Positions 1 to 9,274 of a stretch of DNA of 22,712 bases are shown here, one piece after another. A program made the translations under genes and the position numbers. Where the stretch lies: the NCBI RefSeq assembly GCF_000284415.1, contig NC_017059.1:3552117-3574828 (forward strand), read 5' to 3'. Each line of letters opens with the position of its first letter. Within the stretch, counting starts at the first letter, position 1. Below the pieces are notes generated by a model that did not search any database, had not been told where the DNA came from, and saw only the letters and a program-made list of their open reading frames with translations. Source of the stretch: Pararhodospirillum photometricum DSM 122. Lineage in GTDB: Bacteria; Pseudomonadota; Alphaproteobacteria; Rhodospirillales; Rhodospirillaceae.

Positions 1-2900
1 AGATTGAAGTCCACGTCCGAGTTGACCGGCGGCGTGATGGTCAGGCCCGAGAGTTCGGCCGGGGTCAGGGTATAACTGCCATCGGGATTCAGAGTGCCGG
101 CCGACAAGGTGGCGCCGGTGGGCACGTTGCTGATGGTGATGGACAGGGTTTCCGACCCATCAGTGTCGGTCAGGACCGGCGCGAGATTCAGCGGAATGGC
201 GGTGTCTTCATTGCCCACCGCGCTGGCGGCCGGCAGCACCGGGGCATCGGCCACCGGGGTGACGGTGACGTTGAGCGTGTCGGTCGCCGTGGTGAAGTCG
301 CCGTTTTCCGCCTCGGTGGTCGTCGAAACCACGGTGAGACTGATGGTGCCCGAGAAGTCGGTGGGGGGCGTCAGGGTCAGGCCGGTGAGCTGGGCCGGGG
401 TCAGGGTATAGCTGCCATCCGGGTTCAGAGTGCCAGCCGACAAGGTGGCGCCGCTGGGCAGGCCGCTGATGGTCAGCGAGATCGTTTCGGAGCCATCGGT
501 GTCGGGGGTCGCCGTGGTGATGGTCAACGGAATCGTCGTGTCTTCCGCCGCCGTCGTGTTCTGGGCGTCCACCGTCACCTGATCGGCCACGGCGTTGACG
601 GTGACGGGCACGGTAATGGAGGTGTTGGCCGTGGTCGTACCGTCCTGGCTGGTGGCGGTGACGGTCAGGTTAAAGTCCACGTCCGAATTGACCGGCGGCG
701 TGATGGTCAGGCCCGAAAGCTGGGCCGGGGTCAGGGTGTAGCTGCCATCCGGGTTCAGGGTGCCGGCCGACAAGGTGGCGCCGGTGGGCACGTTGCTGAT
801 GGTGATGGACAGGGTTTCCGACCCATCAGTGTCGGTCAGGACCGGCGCGAGATTCAGCGGAATGGCCGTGTCTTCATTGCCCACCGCGCTGGCGGCCGGG
901 AACTTCGGAGCATCGGCCACCGGAGTGACGGTGACGTTGAGCGTGTCGGTGGCCGTGGTGAAGTCGCCGTTTTCCGCCTCGGTGGTGGTCGAGACCACGG
1001 TGAGACTGATGGTGCCCGAGAAGTCGGTGGGGGGCGTCAGGGTCAGGCCGGTGAGTTGGGCCGGGGTCAGGGTATAGCTGCCATCCGGGTTCAGAGTCCC
1101 GGCCGACAAGGTGGCGCCGGTGGGCAGGCCGCTGATGGTCAGCGAGATCGTTTCGGAGCCGTCGGTGTCGGGCGTCGCTGTGGTGATGGTGAGCGCAATC
1201 GGGGCGTCTTCGGCAACGCTCGCCGGGGCGCTGGCGTCCACCGCCACTTGGTCGGCGACCGCGTTGACGGTCACGGGCACGGTGATGGTGGTGTTGGCCG
1301 TAGAGGTACCGTCCTGGCTGGTGGCGGTGACGGTCAGATTGAAGTCCACGTCCGAGTTGACGGGCGGCGTGATGGTCAAGCCCGAGAGTTCGGCCGGGGT
1401 CAGGGTGTAGCTGCCATCCGGGTTCAGGGTGCCGGCCGACAAGGTGGCGCCGGTGGGCACGTTGCTGATGGTGATGGACAGGGTTTCCGACCCATCAGTG
1501 TCGGTCAGGACCGGCGCGAGATTCAGCGGAATGGCGGTGTCTTCATTGCCCACCGCGCTGGCGGCCGGCAGCACCGGGGCATCGGCTACCGGGGTGACGG
1601 TGACACTGAGCGTGTCGGTGGCCGTGGTGAAGTCGCCGTTTTCCGCCTCGGTGGTCGTCGAGACCACGGTGAGATCAATGGTGCCCGAGAAGTCGGCGGG
1701 AGGCGTCAGGGTCAGGCCGGTGAGTTGGGCCGGGGTCAGGGTGTAGCTGCCATCCGGGTTCAGGGTGCCGGCCGACAAGGTGGCGCCGGTAGGCAGGCCG
1801 CTGATGGTGAGCGAGATCGTCTCGGAGCCATCGGTGTCGGGGGTCGCTGTGGTGATGGTGAGCGGAATCGTCGTGTCTTCCGCCGCCGTCGTGTTCTGGG
1901 CGTCCACCGTCACCTGATCGGCCACGGCGTTGACGGTCACGGGCACGGTGATGGTGGTGTTGGCCGTAGAGGTACCGTCCTGGCTGGTGGCGGTGACGGT
2001 CAGGTTAAAGTCCACGTCCGAGTTGACGGGCGGCGTGATGGTCAGGCCCGAGAGTTCGGCCGGGGTCAGGGTGTAGCTGCCATCCGGGTTCAGGGTGCCG
2101 GCCGACAAGGTGGCGCCGGTGGGCAGGCCGCTGATGGTGAGCGAGATCGTCTCGGAGCCATCGGTATCGGGCGTCGCTGTGGTGATGGTGAGCGCAATCG
2201 GGGCGTCTTCCGCCGTCGTGGCTCCCTCAACCTCCACCGTGACCTGATCGGCCACGGCGTTGACCGTCACCGGGACCTGGATCGTGGTGGTTGCGCGGTC
2301 GCCATTGGCGGCTTCGACGCTGGTTGCGCTCACCGTCAAGGTGAAGTCAACGTCGCTGTTCTCGGGCGGGGTGATGGTGAGGCCGGCCAGTTGGGCCGGG
2401 GTCAGCGTCCAGCTTCCATCGGGGTTTTGGGTGCCGGCCGATAAGCTGGCGCCGGTCGGGACCCCCGTGATGGTCACCGACGTCAGGCTTTCCGATCCAT
2501 CGAGATCGGTCAGGGCAACGTCAATGGCGAGGGGAATCGGGGTATCCTCGTCGCCCTCGGCGGCGGGGGCGACCACCTCGGGTGCATCCGCCACGGCTTC
2601 AATGGTCACCGGGACGGCGGTGGTCGTGGTTGTGGTGTCCCCGTCCGCATCGCGGGCTGTGACGCTGACCGTCAGGGTAAAATCGTCGTCCGAGTTCGGT
2701 CCCGGGGTGAGGGTCAAGCCGGAAAGCTGATCGGGGGAAAGTGTCCAGGTGCCATCCGGGTTGCGGGTTCCTGCCGACAAGGTGGCGCCAGCGGGGAGGC
2801 CCGCCACCACGACGGACACGAGAGTGCTGCCGTCTCCGGCCGGGGCCACGGTCAACGGAACGGCCACAGCGGTATCTTCATCGCCGCGCACCTCGCCAGC
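1..2900 (-). repeat. Array of nine ~333-336 bp adhesin repeats, partly a 666-669 bp two-domain super-repeat
   Basis: The landmark encoding GATLSAGTxNPDG recurs near plus positions 80, 412, 745, 1080, 1416, 1747, 2080, 2414 and 2751, giving nine units. From about 1925 leftward two types alternate. Type A contains PDTDGSETISLTISGLP and PPxDFSGTIxLTVVSTTTEA. Type B contains LTDTDGSETLSITISNVP and PPVNSDVDFNLTVTATSQDG. Blocks starting at 94, 760 and 1429 are almost identical over 300 bases, so the super-period is 666 then 669 bp. The two N-terminal-most units are more divergent. The unit near 1925-2250 is a hybrid, type A in its first half and type B in its second. Confidence 0.93.
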
Positions 2901-3589
2901 CACCACCACCGGGGCGCCGGGGGCGGTGTCTTCCTCGGGTGAGGTCGGCGTCTGCGGGAGGGGGGAGGAGGGGGGATCAGAGGCGGCCGGGGCGGCAGGA
3001 GCCTCGGCTTCAGAGGGCGACGGGGTCGGGGTATCGGCGGGGGAGGGGGTGTCGGCGACCGGCGGCGTTGAGGAAGAGGGGCCGGTTGAGGGGGCGGGGG
3101 AGAAGGAACATCGGCCGTGCTGCTCAGGTCGGCAGGCGAGGGAGGCGGTGTGGTTGGCTCTTCCTCGGGGGCGGCCGCCCCTTCCTCCCGGGAAGAGCGG
3201 GCGCGGGCTGCGGGCTCTTCCGACGCCGTTTCCTCCCCGGCGGCCTGGGCTTCTGGGCTCTGGCCCTGGGTGTCTGTCTGGACGTCCGGCGGGGCCTCGG
3301 TCGGTACGGTGCCGGCTTCGAGGCCGGCGCCGCCGTCGCGGGTGCCTCCCGTGTGGATCATTCCCAAAACGGTGTTGTCGCCGCCGACTTGCCCCTGGTT
3401 TTCGTCAATGGCCCGCTCGATGGCGTCCATCGGGTTTTCGGTTTCATCGTCGGCCAGGGGCGCGTCAATCGGGCGCTCTTCGTCCACCGCCTGAAGGGGA
3501 GTTGCGTCTGCGCCTTGCTCTCCTTGAAGCTCCAGCTCCTCGAATTCGACCGTGTCCTCGGTGTCGGGCTTCTGGGTCTCGTCGGCCAT
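1..3589 (-). CDS. Giant repeat-rich type I secreted adhesin, N-terminal part (runs off left edge; frameshift in linker)
   Basis: Large surface or biofilm adhesin, probably the substrate of the adjacent exporter. ATG at 3589 is preferred because AAGGAGA (3603-3597) lies 7 nt upstream; an in-frame TTG at 3595 is too close to it. Residues 1-150 are very acidic with no signal peptide, as expected for a type I substrate. A Pro/Ser/Glu-rich linker follows, then at least nine tandem ~111-residue Ig/cadherin-like repeats carrying motifs such as EDTxIPL, TDTDGSETLSITIS, GATLSAGTLNPDG and LTITPPVNSDVDF. The reading frame changes once, near residue 163 in a C-rich stretch (plus-strand G runs 3090-3094 and 3096-3100). 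Adding one base there restores an open frame from the start into all the repeats. The C-terminus with the secretion signal lies outside the window. The exact repeat family (VCBS, T1SS-143-like or other) is not settled. Confidence 0.85.
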
Positions 3590-3647
3590 GTTCAACTCTC
3601 CTTGCCCCTGACTTTTTTTGCCCCTGGGTACTTTTTGGAAAGGGAGA

Positions 3648-6600
3648 TTACCGTTCGGTGAAGGCCTGCGTGGCCGCGATGTAAATGGGCTTGAGCAGGT
3701 ACTCTATCAGAGTTTTTTCCCCGGTGGTGATATCTGCTTGTACCACCATTCCCGGCAAAACGCGATTACCCGGACGACCAACCCAATCTTGGGTCATTCC
3801 TACCCGAGCTTTGTAAAAAGGTTGGCCGTTTTCATCGACGAAAGTTGTGGCCGAGACGCTTTCCAGGGCTCCCCTGATCGCGCCATAGCGGGCGAAGTCA
3901 AAGGCCGAGACCTTAATTTTCACTTCCTGACCCACTTTGAGAGCGCCTACATCCCGCGGTGAGACCCGACTCTCGACCAGGAGGCCGCCCGCCGTTGGCA
4001 CGATTTCCATCACGACTTGTCCTGGGGTGATCACTTCGCCCGGCGCCTTGACACTAAGGCCCTTGACGATGCCCTCAACGGGGGCCCGCAACGCGAGGCG
4101 GTCCACCCGATCCTCGGCCCGCACCAAGATCTTGTCCACCTCGGCCAGTTCGGCTTGGACCTGTCCCAAACGATCGAGAACTTGCTCACGGCTGGTGGAG
4201 ACGATTTCGTTCAGTTGTTCGCGCAGTTCCGTGAGGCCTCCCTCGAGGCTTTCCAGCCGTCCCACGACTCGCTCGCGCTCCGCCTGGGCCTCGGCCAGAT
4301 CGCTCAACGCCTTGAGCAAGGTCACCTTGGTTCCGTGCCCGCTGTTGAACAACTGCTGATACATGTCCGCCTCGCTGCGCAGGGCATCAATGCGGCGCTG
4401 CCAAGCGTCGCGCTCCTGGATCAGTCCAGAAATTTCGGCCTGACGCTGGGTCAAGCGGGCTTCTAGGACGGCGCGTCGGTCATCAAGGGTCTTGAGCTGG
4501 GCCTTGAACAAGGCTTGTTGTCCCGCGTCCAGTCCCGCGTCGATGGTGCTCATCCCTGAGAAATCCGGGGCACTGTCGCCCTCGGCCACGGCGCGCAGAC
4601 GTTCGGCTTGCCGCTGGAGAGCATCCCGGCGGGCGCGCATCTGGCCCGCGTCACCCAAGGCGGCCTCGGGCTGGAGGCGGACCAGCAGATCACCCGCCTC
4701 GACCTTGCTGCCATCCTCCACCAAGATTTCGGCGACAATGCCGCCTTCCAGATGCTGCACGCGCTGCACTTGCTGGCGCGGGACCACCTGACCTTGGGTC
4801 ATCGCCGTCTCGGCAATGGGCTCGCGGGCGGCCCAGATCAACAAGGCACCAATCACGCCCACCAGAACCAGAATGACCGTGCGGCGGTGACGGTGGATGG
4901 GTTCTTCCTCCATGTCCGCGATGTGGGCGCCAGGGCGCGGCTTGCGGCTGCCCCGGCGCAACTCCGGGCTTGCCAAAGCCTGCGCGACGACTTTTTCAGG
5001 GCCGGACATAGAAAGACTCCCGGATGCAGAGGAAGACTCGGAAGCAGAGGCCTCGGTTGAAAGGGCAACGCTGGCCTCGGGCGGGCGCGGTTCTCCCTTC
5101 AGGTCGGGCACGGCGCCAAAGCGCACCACCTGCCCCTTGCTCAGTTCAAGGATCTTGTCGGCCAGCCGGACATGGCTTGGCCGGTGGGTCACCACGAACA
5201 CCGTCGAATGCCCCTTGAGGCGCCGAATCACGGTCATCAATGCTTCGTCGCCGGCGGCGTCGAGGCCACCGGCCGGCTCGTCGAGCAGCACGATGGGAGC
5301 CCGGCGCAGCAGAACGCGGGCGAGCGCAATGCGGGTGCGGATACTGGGCGACGCCGTGGACTGGTCGCCCAGGCGGGTCTCTAGGCCCTGGGGCAAGGCG
5401 TCGGCTTCGTCAAGCAGGCCCACCACCCGGGCCGCCTCGGTCACCTGCTCGGGGGTGGCGGCGGCGTCAGCCAACTGGATGTTTTGCAACACCGTGCCGC
5501 GGAACACCGTGGCTTCGTCGGGGGCGTAGGCGATGGCCCGGCGATACTCCACCGGATCGAAGCGCCTGATATCCATGCCATCGACCTTGACCATGCCCGT
5601 TTGGCCCCGGACCATGCCGGCCACCGCCTTGATCAGCGTCGATTTGCCGGCGCCGTTGGCGCCGACCACGGCCACGACCTCGCCCGCCTCGACCTCCAGG
5701 CTGACCCCCAGCAAGGCCGGCTCGCTGTCTGGCCCATAGCGCATGCTAAAGCGGGTCACCCCCACCGCGCCGCGCACGCCGCGCACCGGGCGCACCGTCG
5801 CCCGGTCGGCCTGCTCAGGCACCAGTTCCATAAGGCGGTCAATCTGGCGCACCGACGAGCGCACCTGTTCCGAGCGAGCCAGGACCATGAACGAGGATTG
5901 GAACGGGGCCAGCGCTCGCCAGAGCAAAATCATGGAGGCGATCAGCCCGCCCACCGACAAGCCGCCCGCCATCACCAGCGAGGCCCCAAACCACAAGGTC
6001 GCCACCCCGGAACTCACCACCAGCGCTTGGGCAATCACTCCCAACAGGCCAATGTAGCTGTTGGTTGCGTGGGTGGCCCGGGCGGCGTTGATGGCGCGCA
6101 CGCGGTAGCGCGCAAGCCACGTGGCAATGGAGCCGGTCGTACGCAGCAGCCGGTGATGGGTCAGAGCTTCGAGCGCCAGATCCTGACGGGCCGCCACCGA
6201 CCGCGCGCTCTCGCCCACCCGACGGCGCAAACCGCTGCGTGCCACCAGACCCAAGACCACCAAAGCCAGCGCCGCGATCGTTGGGACCAGCCCCAAGGGA
6301 CCGGCCAGCAGGTAGACAAGGCCGATGATCAGCACCGAAAACGGGACGTCGAGCACCGAACCGGCCATCGGGCCGACCAGGAACTCGCGCACCGTCTCGA
6401 AATCCTTGACCCGGGCCAACTGGGCCCCCACCGTCGAGCCCTCGGTCAAGGCCGGTGGCAGCCGCATCAGGCGCTCGAACACCGAGCGCCCCACCAAAAC
6501 GTCGATGCGTGCCCCCACCCGGGCCAACAGGGCCGAGCGCAGGGAGCGCATCACCATCTCCCCGCCCACCGCCAGCGTGACGCCAATAATCAGCGAGACC

Positions 6601-7253
6601 AAGGTGATCGACGACCCGGCCCCCACCGCTCGGTCATACACCGCCATCACATACAAGGAGCCCGCCGTCGACAGCAGGGCAATCACGGTGCTCAGGAACA
6701 AGGCCAGCCACAAGTGGCCGGTGAAACGGCGCAAGATACCCAGCAGCCACGAGGTCTGGCCCGTCGGCACCAGGGCCTGTTCGGGATCGACAATGGACGT
6801 AAAAACAATCGCCTGACCGCGGGCGCGGGGCGGTCGGCCGCGCTGGAGACCCCGAGGGGTGAACAAACTCAACGCCTTGTCCCGCCGCTCGATTACCACG
6901 CACGCCGAGCGTCCCTTGGGCAGGAACAAGCAGGGAACTTCGATATCGGCCAGATTGTGCAGCTTGCTGCGGCGAATCTGACTGCGATACCCCAAATCGG
7001 CCATAACGCGGCGCAAGGCCGTTAGGTCCAACGGCCCGCCAAAGTAGGGCAGAGCCTCTGTCAGGTGGCGGGTGTCACCGGCCCACCCCAGCGTGCGCAG
7101 CAACACGGGCAGGCACAGGGCAAGGTCGTTGCGCGGCAGCACGCTCTCCGGCGGCAAGCCCAGGCGATAGGGTTCATCGTCGTCGGGCAGGACCAGGGGC
7201 TGGGAGTCGGGGGGCAGATCGCGGGGCATCTCGACAACGGCTTGGGGGATCAT
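3648..7253 (-). CDS. Type I secretion ABC exporter fused to HlyD-family membrane fusion protein (C39-like + TMD + NBD + HlyD)
   Basis: Inner-membrane exporter and periplasmic adaptor in one 1201-aa chain, likely for the downstream adhesin. Residues ~40-150 resemble a C39-like domain with no obvious catalytic Cys/His set. About 175-450 is a six-helix exporter membrane domain. About 495-715 is the ATPase domain: Walker A GANGAGKST (531-539), Walker B IVLLDEP (654-660), D-loop GGLD, switch His690. The signature LSGGQ is replaced by ASPSI (634-638) and the Q-loop Gln by Asp579. A Ser/Glu-rich linker (~720-760) leads to a membrane anchor (~791-809), a first lipoyl half (HLEGGIVAEILVEDG), long coiled coil (~865-1050), second lipoyl half (LRAPVEGIVKGL) and a C-terminal HlyD beta domain. 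The frame is open throughout, so the fusion is direct. Its ATG overlaps the upstream stop as ATGA; the adhesin starts 58 bp downstream. Confidence 0.92.
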   Translation of the reverse strand: MIPQAVVEMPRDLPPDSQPLVLPDDDEPYRLGLPPESVLPRNDLALCLPVLLRTLGWAGDTRHLTEALPYFGGPLDLTALRRVMADLGYRSQIRRSKLHNLADIEVPCLFLPKGRSACVVIERRDKALSLFTPRGLQRGRPPRARGQAIVFTSIVDPEQALVPTGQTSWLLGILRRFTGHLWLALFLSTVIALLSTAGSLYVMAVYDRAVGAGSSITLVSLIIGVTLAVGGEMVMRSLRSALLARVGARIDVLVGRSVFERLMRLPPALTEGSTVGAQLARVKDFETVREFLVGPMAGSVLDVPFSVLIIGLVYLLAGPLGLVPTIAALALVVLGLVARSGLRRRVGESARSVAARQDLALEALTHHRLLRTTGSIATWLARYRVRAINAARATHATNSYIGLLGVIAQALVVSSGVATLWFGASLVMAGGLSVGGLIASMILLWRALAPFQSSFMVLARSEQVRSSVRQIDRLMELVPEQADRATVRPVRGVRGAVGVTRFSMRYGPDSEPALLGVSLEVEAGEVVAVVGANGAGKSTLIKAVAGMVRGQTGMVKVDGMDIRRFDPVEYRRAIAYAPDEATVFRGTVLQNIQLADAAATPEQVTEAARVVGLLDEADALPQGLETRLGDQSTASPSIRTRIALARVLLRRAPIVLLDEPAGGLDAAGDEALMTVIRRLKGHSTVFVVTHRPSHVRLADKILELSKGQVVRFGAVPDLKGEPRPPEASVALSTEASASESSSASGSLSMSGPEKVVAQALASPELRRGSRKPRPGAHIADMEEEPIHRHRRTVILVLVGVIGALLIWAAREPIAETAMTQGQVVPRQQVQRVQHLEGGIVAEILVEDGSKVEAGDLLVRLQPEAALGDAGQMRARRDALQRQAERLRAVAEGDSAPDFSGMSTIDAGLDAGQQALFKAQLKTLDDRRAVLEARLTQRQAEISGLIQERDAWQRRIDALRSEADMYQQLFNSGHGTKVTLLKALSDLAEAQAERERVVGRLESLEGGLTELREQLNEIVSTSREQVLDRLGQVQAELAEVDKILVRAEDRVDRLALRAPVEGIVKGLSVKAPGEVITPGQVVMEIVPTAGGLLVESRVSPRDVGALKVGQEVKIKVSAFDFARYGAIRGALESVSATTFVDENGQPFYKARVGMTQDWVGRPGNRVLPGMVVQADITTGEKTLIEYLLKPIYIAATQAFTER

Positions 7254-8962
7254 GAGATTGGTCCTCCGGCAGGGGGAAGGACCGGGCGACCGGGCAGGGG
7301 GCTTTCCTTCAAGGTGCCATCAACCACTTCAAAGTGACGATCGGCAATTTTCAAGGTCGAGGGACGGTGACTGACGATCACCAGGGTATGGGTTCCCTTG
7401 CGGCGGCGGATCGCATCCATCAGCAAGGTTTCCGCCGATCCATCAAGCAGCATGGCCGCATCATCGAACAAGATCAGACGGGGATCGTGGGTCAGCACGC
7501 GGGCAATGGCCACGCGCTGGACCACGCCGCGCGGCAGGATATCGGCGATGCGTCCGCCCAGGCGAGCCTCGAACCCCTGGGAAAGATAAGCGGCCACATC
7601 GTTCAGGCCAAGCTCTTCCGCCACCGCCATGGCCGCCGCCTCGCGGTCACGGTCGAACAGGGTCAGATTCTCGATCAAGGTGCCCTGGAGAAGCTGTCCC
7701 TGATCCGAGACGTACCCAATGTGGGCGTCGAGGCTCGACGGGTCCACGGTACCAAGGTCCGTGCCATCGAGCAACACCCGTCCCTTGTCCGGCGAGATCT
7801 GGCCCGTCATCAACCATAGCAGCAAGCTCTTCCCACTGCCGTTGCCGCCCCGCAGACTGATGCAGTCGCCGGGCTCCAGGGTCAAGTTAACGTTGTTGAG
7901 CACCGCATTGTCGGTGCCATGGGTCCCGTAGGTCAGGTTTTCCAGAACCAATCGGGCGGCGCCGCTAGCGGGCGGGAAGGGGGGGCGTTGGGTGGCGTCG
8001 GGGATCGCCAGCGTCGAGGCGACCCGGCGCTGCGCGACCTGCGTGGTCTGGTGGCGCTGCCACACCCCGAGAGCCCCTTGAATGATGGGAGTGATGCGGC
8101 CTGCCAGCATGGTGCAGGCCGCCAAGCTGCCCACGGTCATCCGGTTGTCCATCACCAAAAGCGCGCCCCCGGCCACCAGGATCACCGAGGTCGCCTGAGA
8201 AAACAGCGCCGCCGAGATCTGCACCGACGACGTGCGCAGCGCCGCCTTGCGCCGCTGGCCAATGGTGTTCTCCAGCAGGCGCTCAAAGCGGCGCAACATC
8301 TGGGCCTCGGCCGCCAGGGCCTTGACCGTGTGGATGCCGCCCAGGGTCTCGATCATAAAATTGTGGCGCCGTTCGTCTTGCTGTGAGGTTTCTTCGACAA
8401 CACGCCGTAAAAAAATGCTCTGAATAACGGTGATGATGGCAAAAAGAAGCGCAAGACCCACTGGAATCAAAACCAGCTTCTGGCCCAGGAAATAGATCAC
8501 ACCCAGATAGATGCCCACAAAAGGCAGGTCCATCAACGCCAGAAAAGCCCGGCCTCCGACCTGATCGCGCATCTGGTCCACGGCGGTGAGCCGCTCCAGG
8601 TGTGTGCCCCCCCCAACCCGCTCGAATTCACTCATCGGCATGCGCAACAAACGCGTCAGGGATTCAACCTGCCCCCGAGACTCGAACCGAGCAGCGATGG
8701 TATTGGCGATATCCTCGCGCAGGTGGCGCAAAAACATCTCAACAACGATGGCCGCCCCCACGCCCAAGACCAGAAGGTCCAAGGTGGCGACATTGGCATT
8801 TGGCAAAATCCGGTCATAGACCTGGAGCATGGCCAAGGGCATCGCCAAGCCCACCACGTTGATCAGCAGTGAGGTCAGCAGAAGCTCGCCGATGCGCCGT
8901 TGACCTGCCACCAGTTGCGACGCGCGGGTGATGACAGAAGGGGAGCTTGCGGCAGGGGGCAT
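7250..8962 (-). CDS. Type I secretion ABC permease/ATPase with divergent ATPase motifs
   Basis: 570-aa ABC exporter, first gene of the secretion operon. The membrane domain spans ~25-300 and begins with a motif typical of type I exporters (MPLAMLQVYDRILPN). The ATPase domain covers ~335-560: Walker A GGNGSGKS (372-379), LPRGV (476-480) where LSGGQ is expected, Walker B LILFDD (496-501) with Asp501 in place of the catalytic Glu, and switch His532. There is no N-terminal C39-like domain. ATG at 8962 has GGGAG 9 nt upstream; the alternative upstream starts lack this. The stop overlaps the next start by 4 nt, so co-translation and a heterodimer with the 1201-aa partner are likely. By homology it belongs to the LapB/HlyB/PrtD exporter superfamily; the precise subfamily is uncertain. 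Confidence 0.9.
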   Translation of the reverse strand: MPPAASSPSVITRASQLVAGQRRIGELLLTSLLINVVGLAMPLAMLQVYDRILPNANVATLDLLVLGVGAAIVVEMFLRHLREDIANTIAARFESRGQVESLTRLLRMPMSEFERVGGGTHLERLTAVDQMRDQVGGRAFLALMDLPFVGIYLGVIYFLGQKLVLIPVGLALLFAIITVIQSIFLRRVVEETSQQDERRHNFMIETLGGIHTVKALAAEAQMLRRFERLLENTIGQRRKAALRTSSVQISAALFSQATSVILVAGGALLVMDNRMTVGSLAACTMLAGRITPIIQGALGVWQRHQTTQVAQRRVASTLAIPDATQRPPFPPASGAARLVLENLTYGTHGTDNAVLNNVNLTLEPGDCISLRGGNGSGKSLLLWLMTGQISPDKGRVLLDGTDLGTVDPSSLDAHIGYVSDQGQLLQGTLIENLTLFDRDREAAAMAVAEELGLNDVAAYLSQGFEARLGGRIADILPRGVVQRVAIARVLTHDPRLILFDDAAMLLDGSAETLLMDAIRRRKGTHTLVIVSHRPSTLKIADRHFEVVDGTLKESPLPGRPVLPPAGGPIS

Positions 8963-9193
8963 ACGGTCACACTCCCAGGGGGGACGATCCTCATCGAGGG
9001 ATCGTTCTCATCCTGGAAAGATTGAGAGACAGATGTCAATTTTCAATAAAAAACGCGCCATCTGGCCGTCTTTCATACCAGTCAAACACGCAAAAGGTTA
9101 GGGGGGGAAGAGACAGGGGGCTTGTGGTGCTCTAGGCTACATCCCTTTGTTCGAAATGGTGTGTTCTTTACTCTCTGGAGGTGCCGGTTTGGT
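8963..9193. promoter_or_regulatory. Leader and probable promoter region of the secretion operon
   Basis: No gene is supported here. On the minus strand a TTGACA (9039-9034) sits in an AT-rich patch (9034-9055), but no good -10 follows at standard spacing, so the promoter call is weak. Between it and the ATG is a strong hairpin, described separately. Confidence 0.35.
8984..9005 (-). promoter_or_regulatory. Hairpin/dyad in the 5' leader of the secretion operon
   Basis: Arms ACGATCCTC (8984-8992) and GAGGGATCGT (8996-9005) pair over nine positions with one bulged G and a 3-nt loop, 21 nt before the exporter ATG. It could be an operator or an RNA hairpin close to the ribosome binding site. The dyad is seen directly; the function is inferred. 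Confidence 0.5.
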
Positions 9194-9227
9194 CAAAAAA
9201 AGCTGGGGAGCCGGGGTCCCCCCAGCC
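9194..9227 (-). terminator. Rho-independent terminator after the EamA permease
   Basis: Read on the minus strand, GCTGGGG and CCCCAGC pair around a short GC-rich loop and are followed by seven T (9200-9194), about 50 nt after the permease stop. It is a diverged member of the CTGGGGAGGC hairpin family found at other gene ends here. Confidence 0.75.
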
Positions 9228-9274
9228 TCCTCGTCGCGGCTCGTGCGAAGGGGCGAGAGGCCGCGCTCCTCCCT

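Noticed and set aside
1056..2444. Long plus-strand open frame of 462 codons over the repeat array
   Set aside because: It is the antisense shadow of the adhesin repeats. Its periodic Gly/Arg-rich product follows only from the repeat period and GC content.
1..2900. CRISPR-like regular spacing
   Set aside because: Units are ~333 bp, coding and nearly identical throughout, with no short repeat plus unique spacer pattern.
5484..7025. 513-codon plus-strand open frame over the ABC-HlyD gene
   Set aside because: His/Gln/Arg-rich shadow of a strongly supported exporter gene, with no ribosome binding site or recognisable domain.
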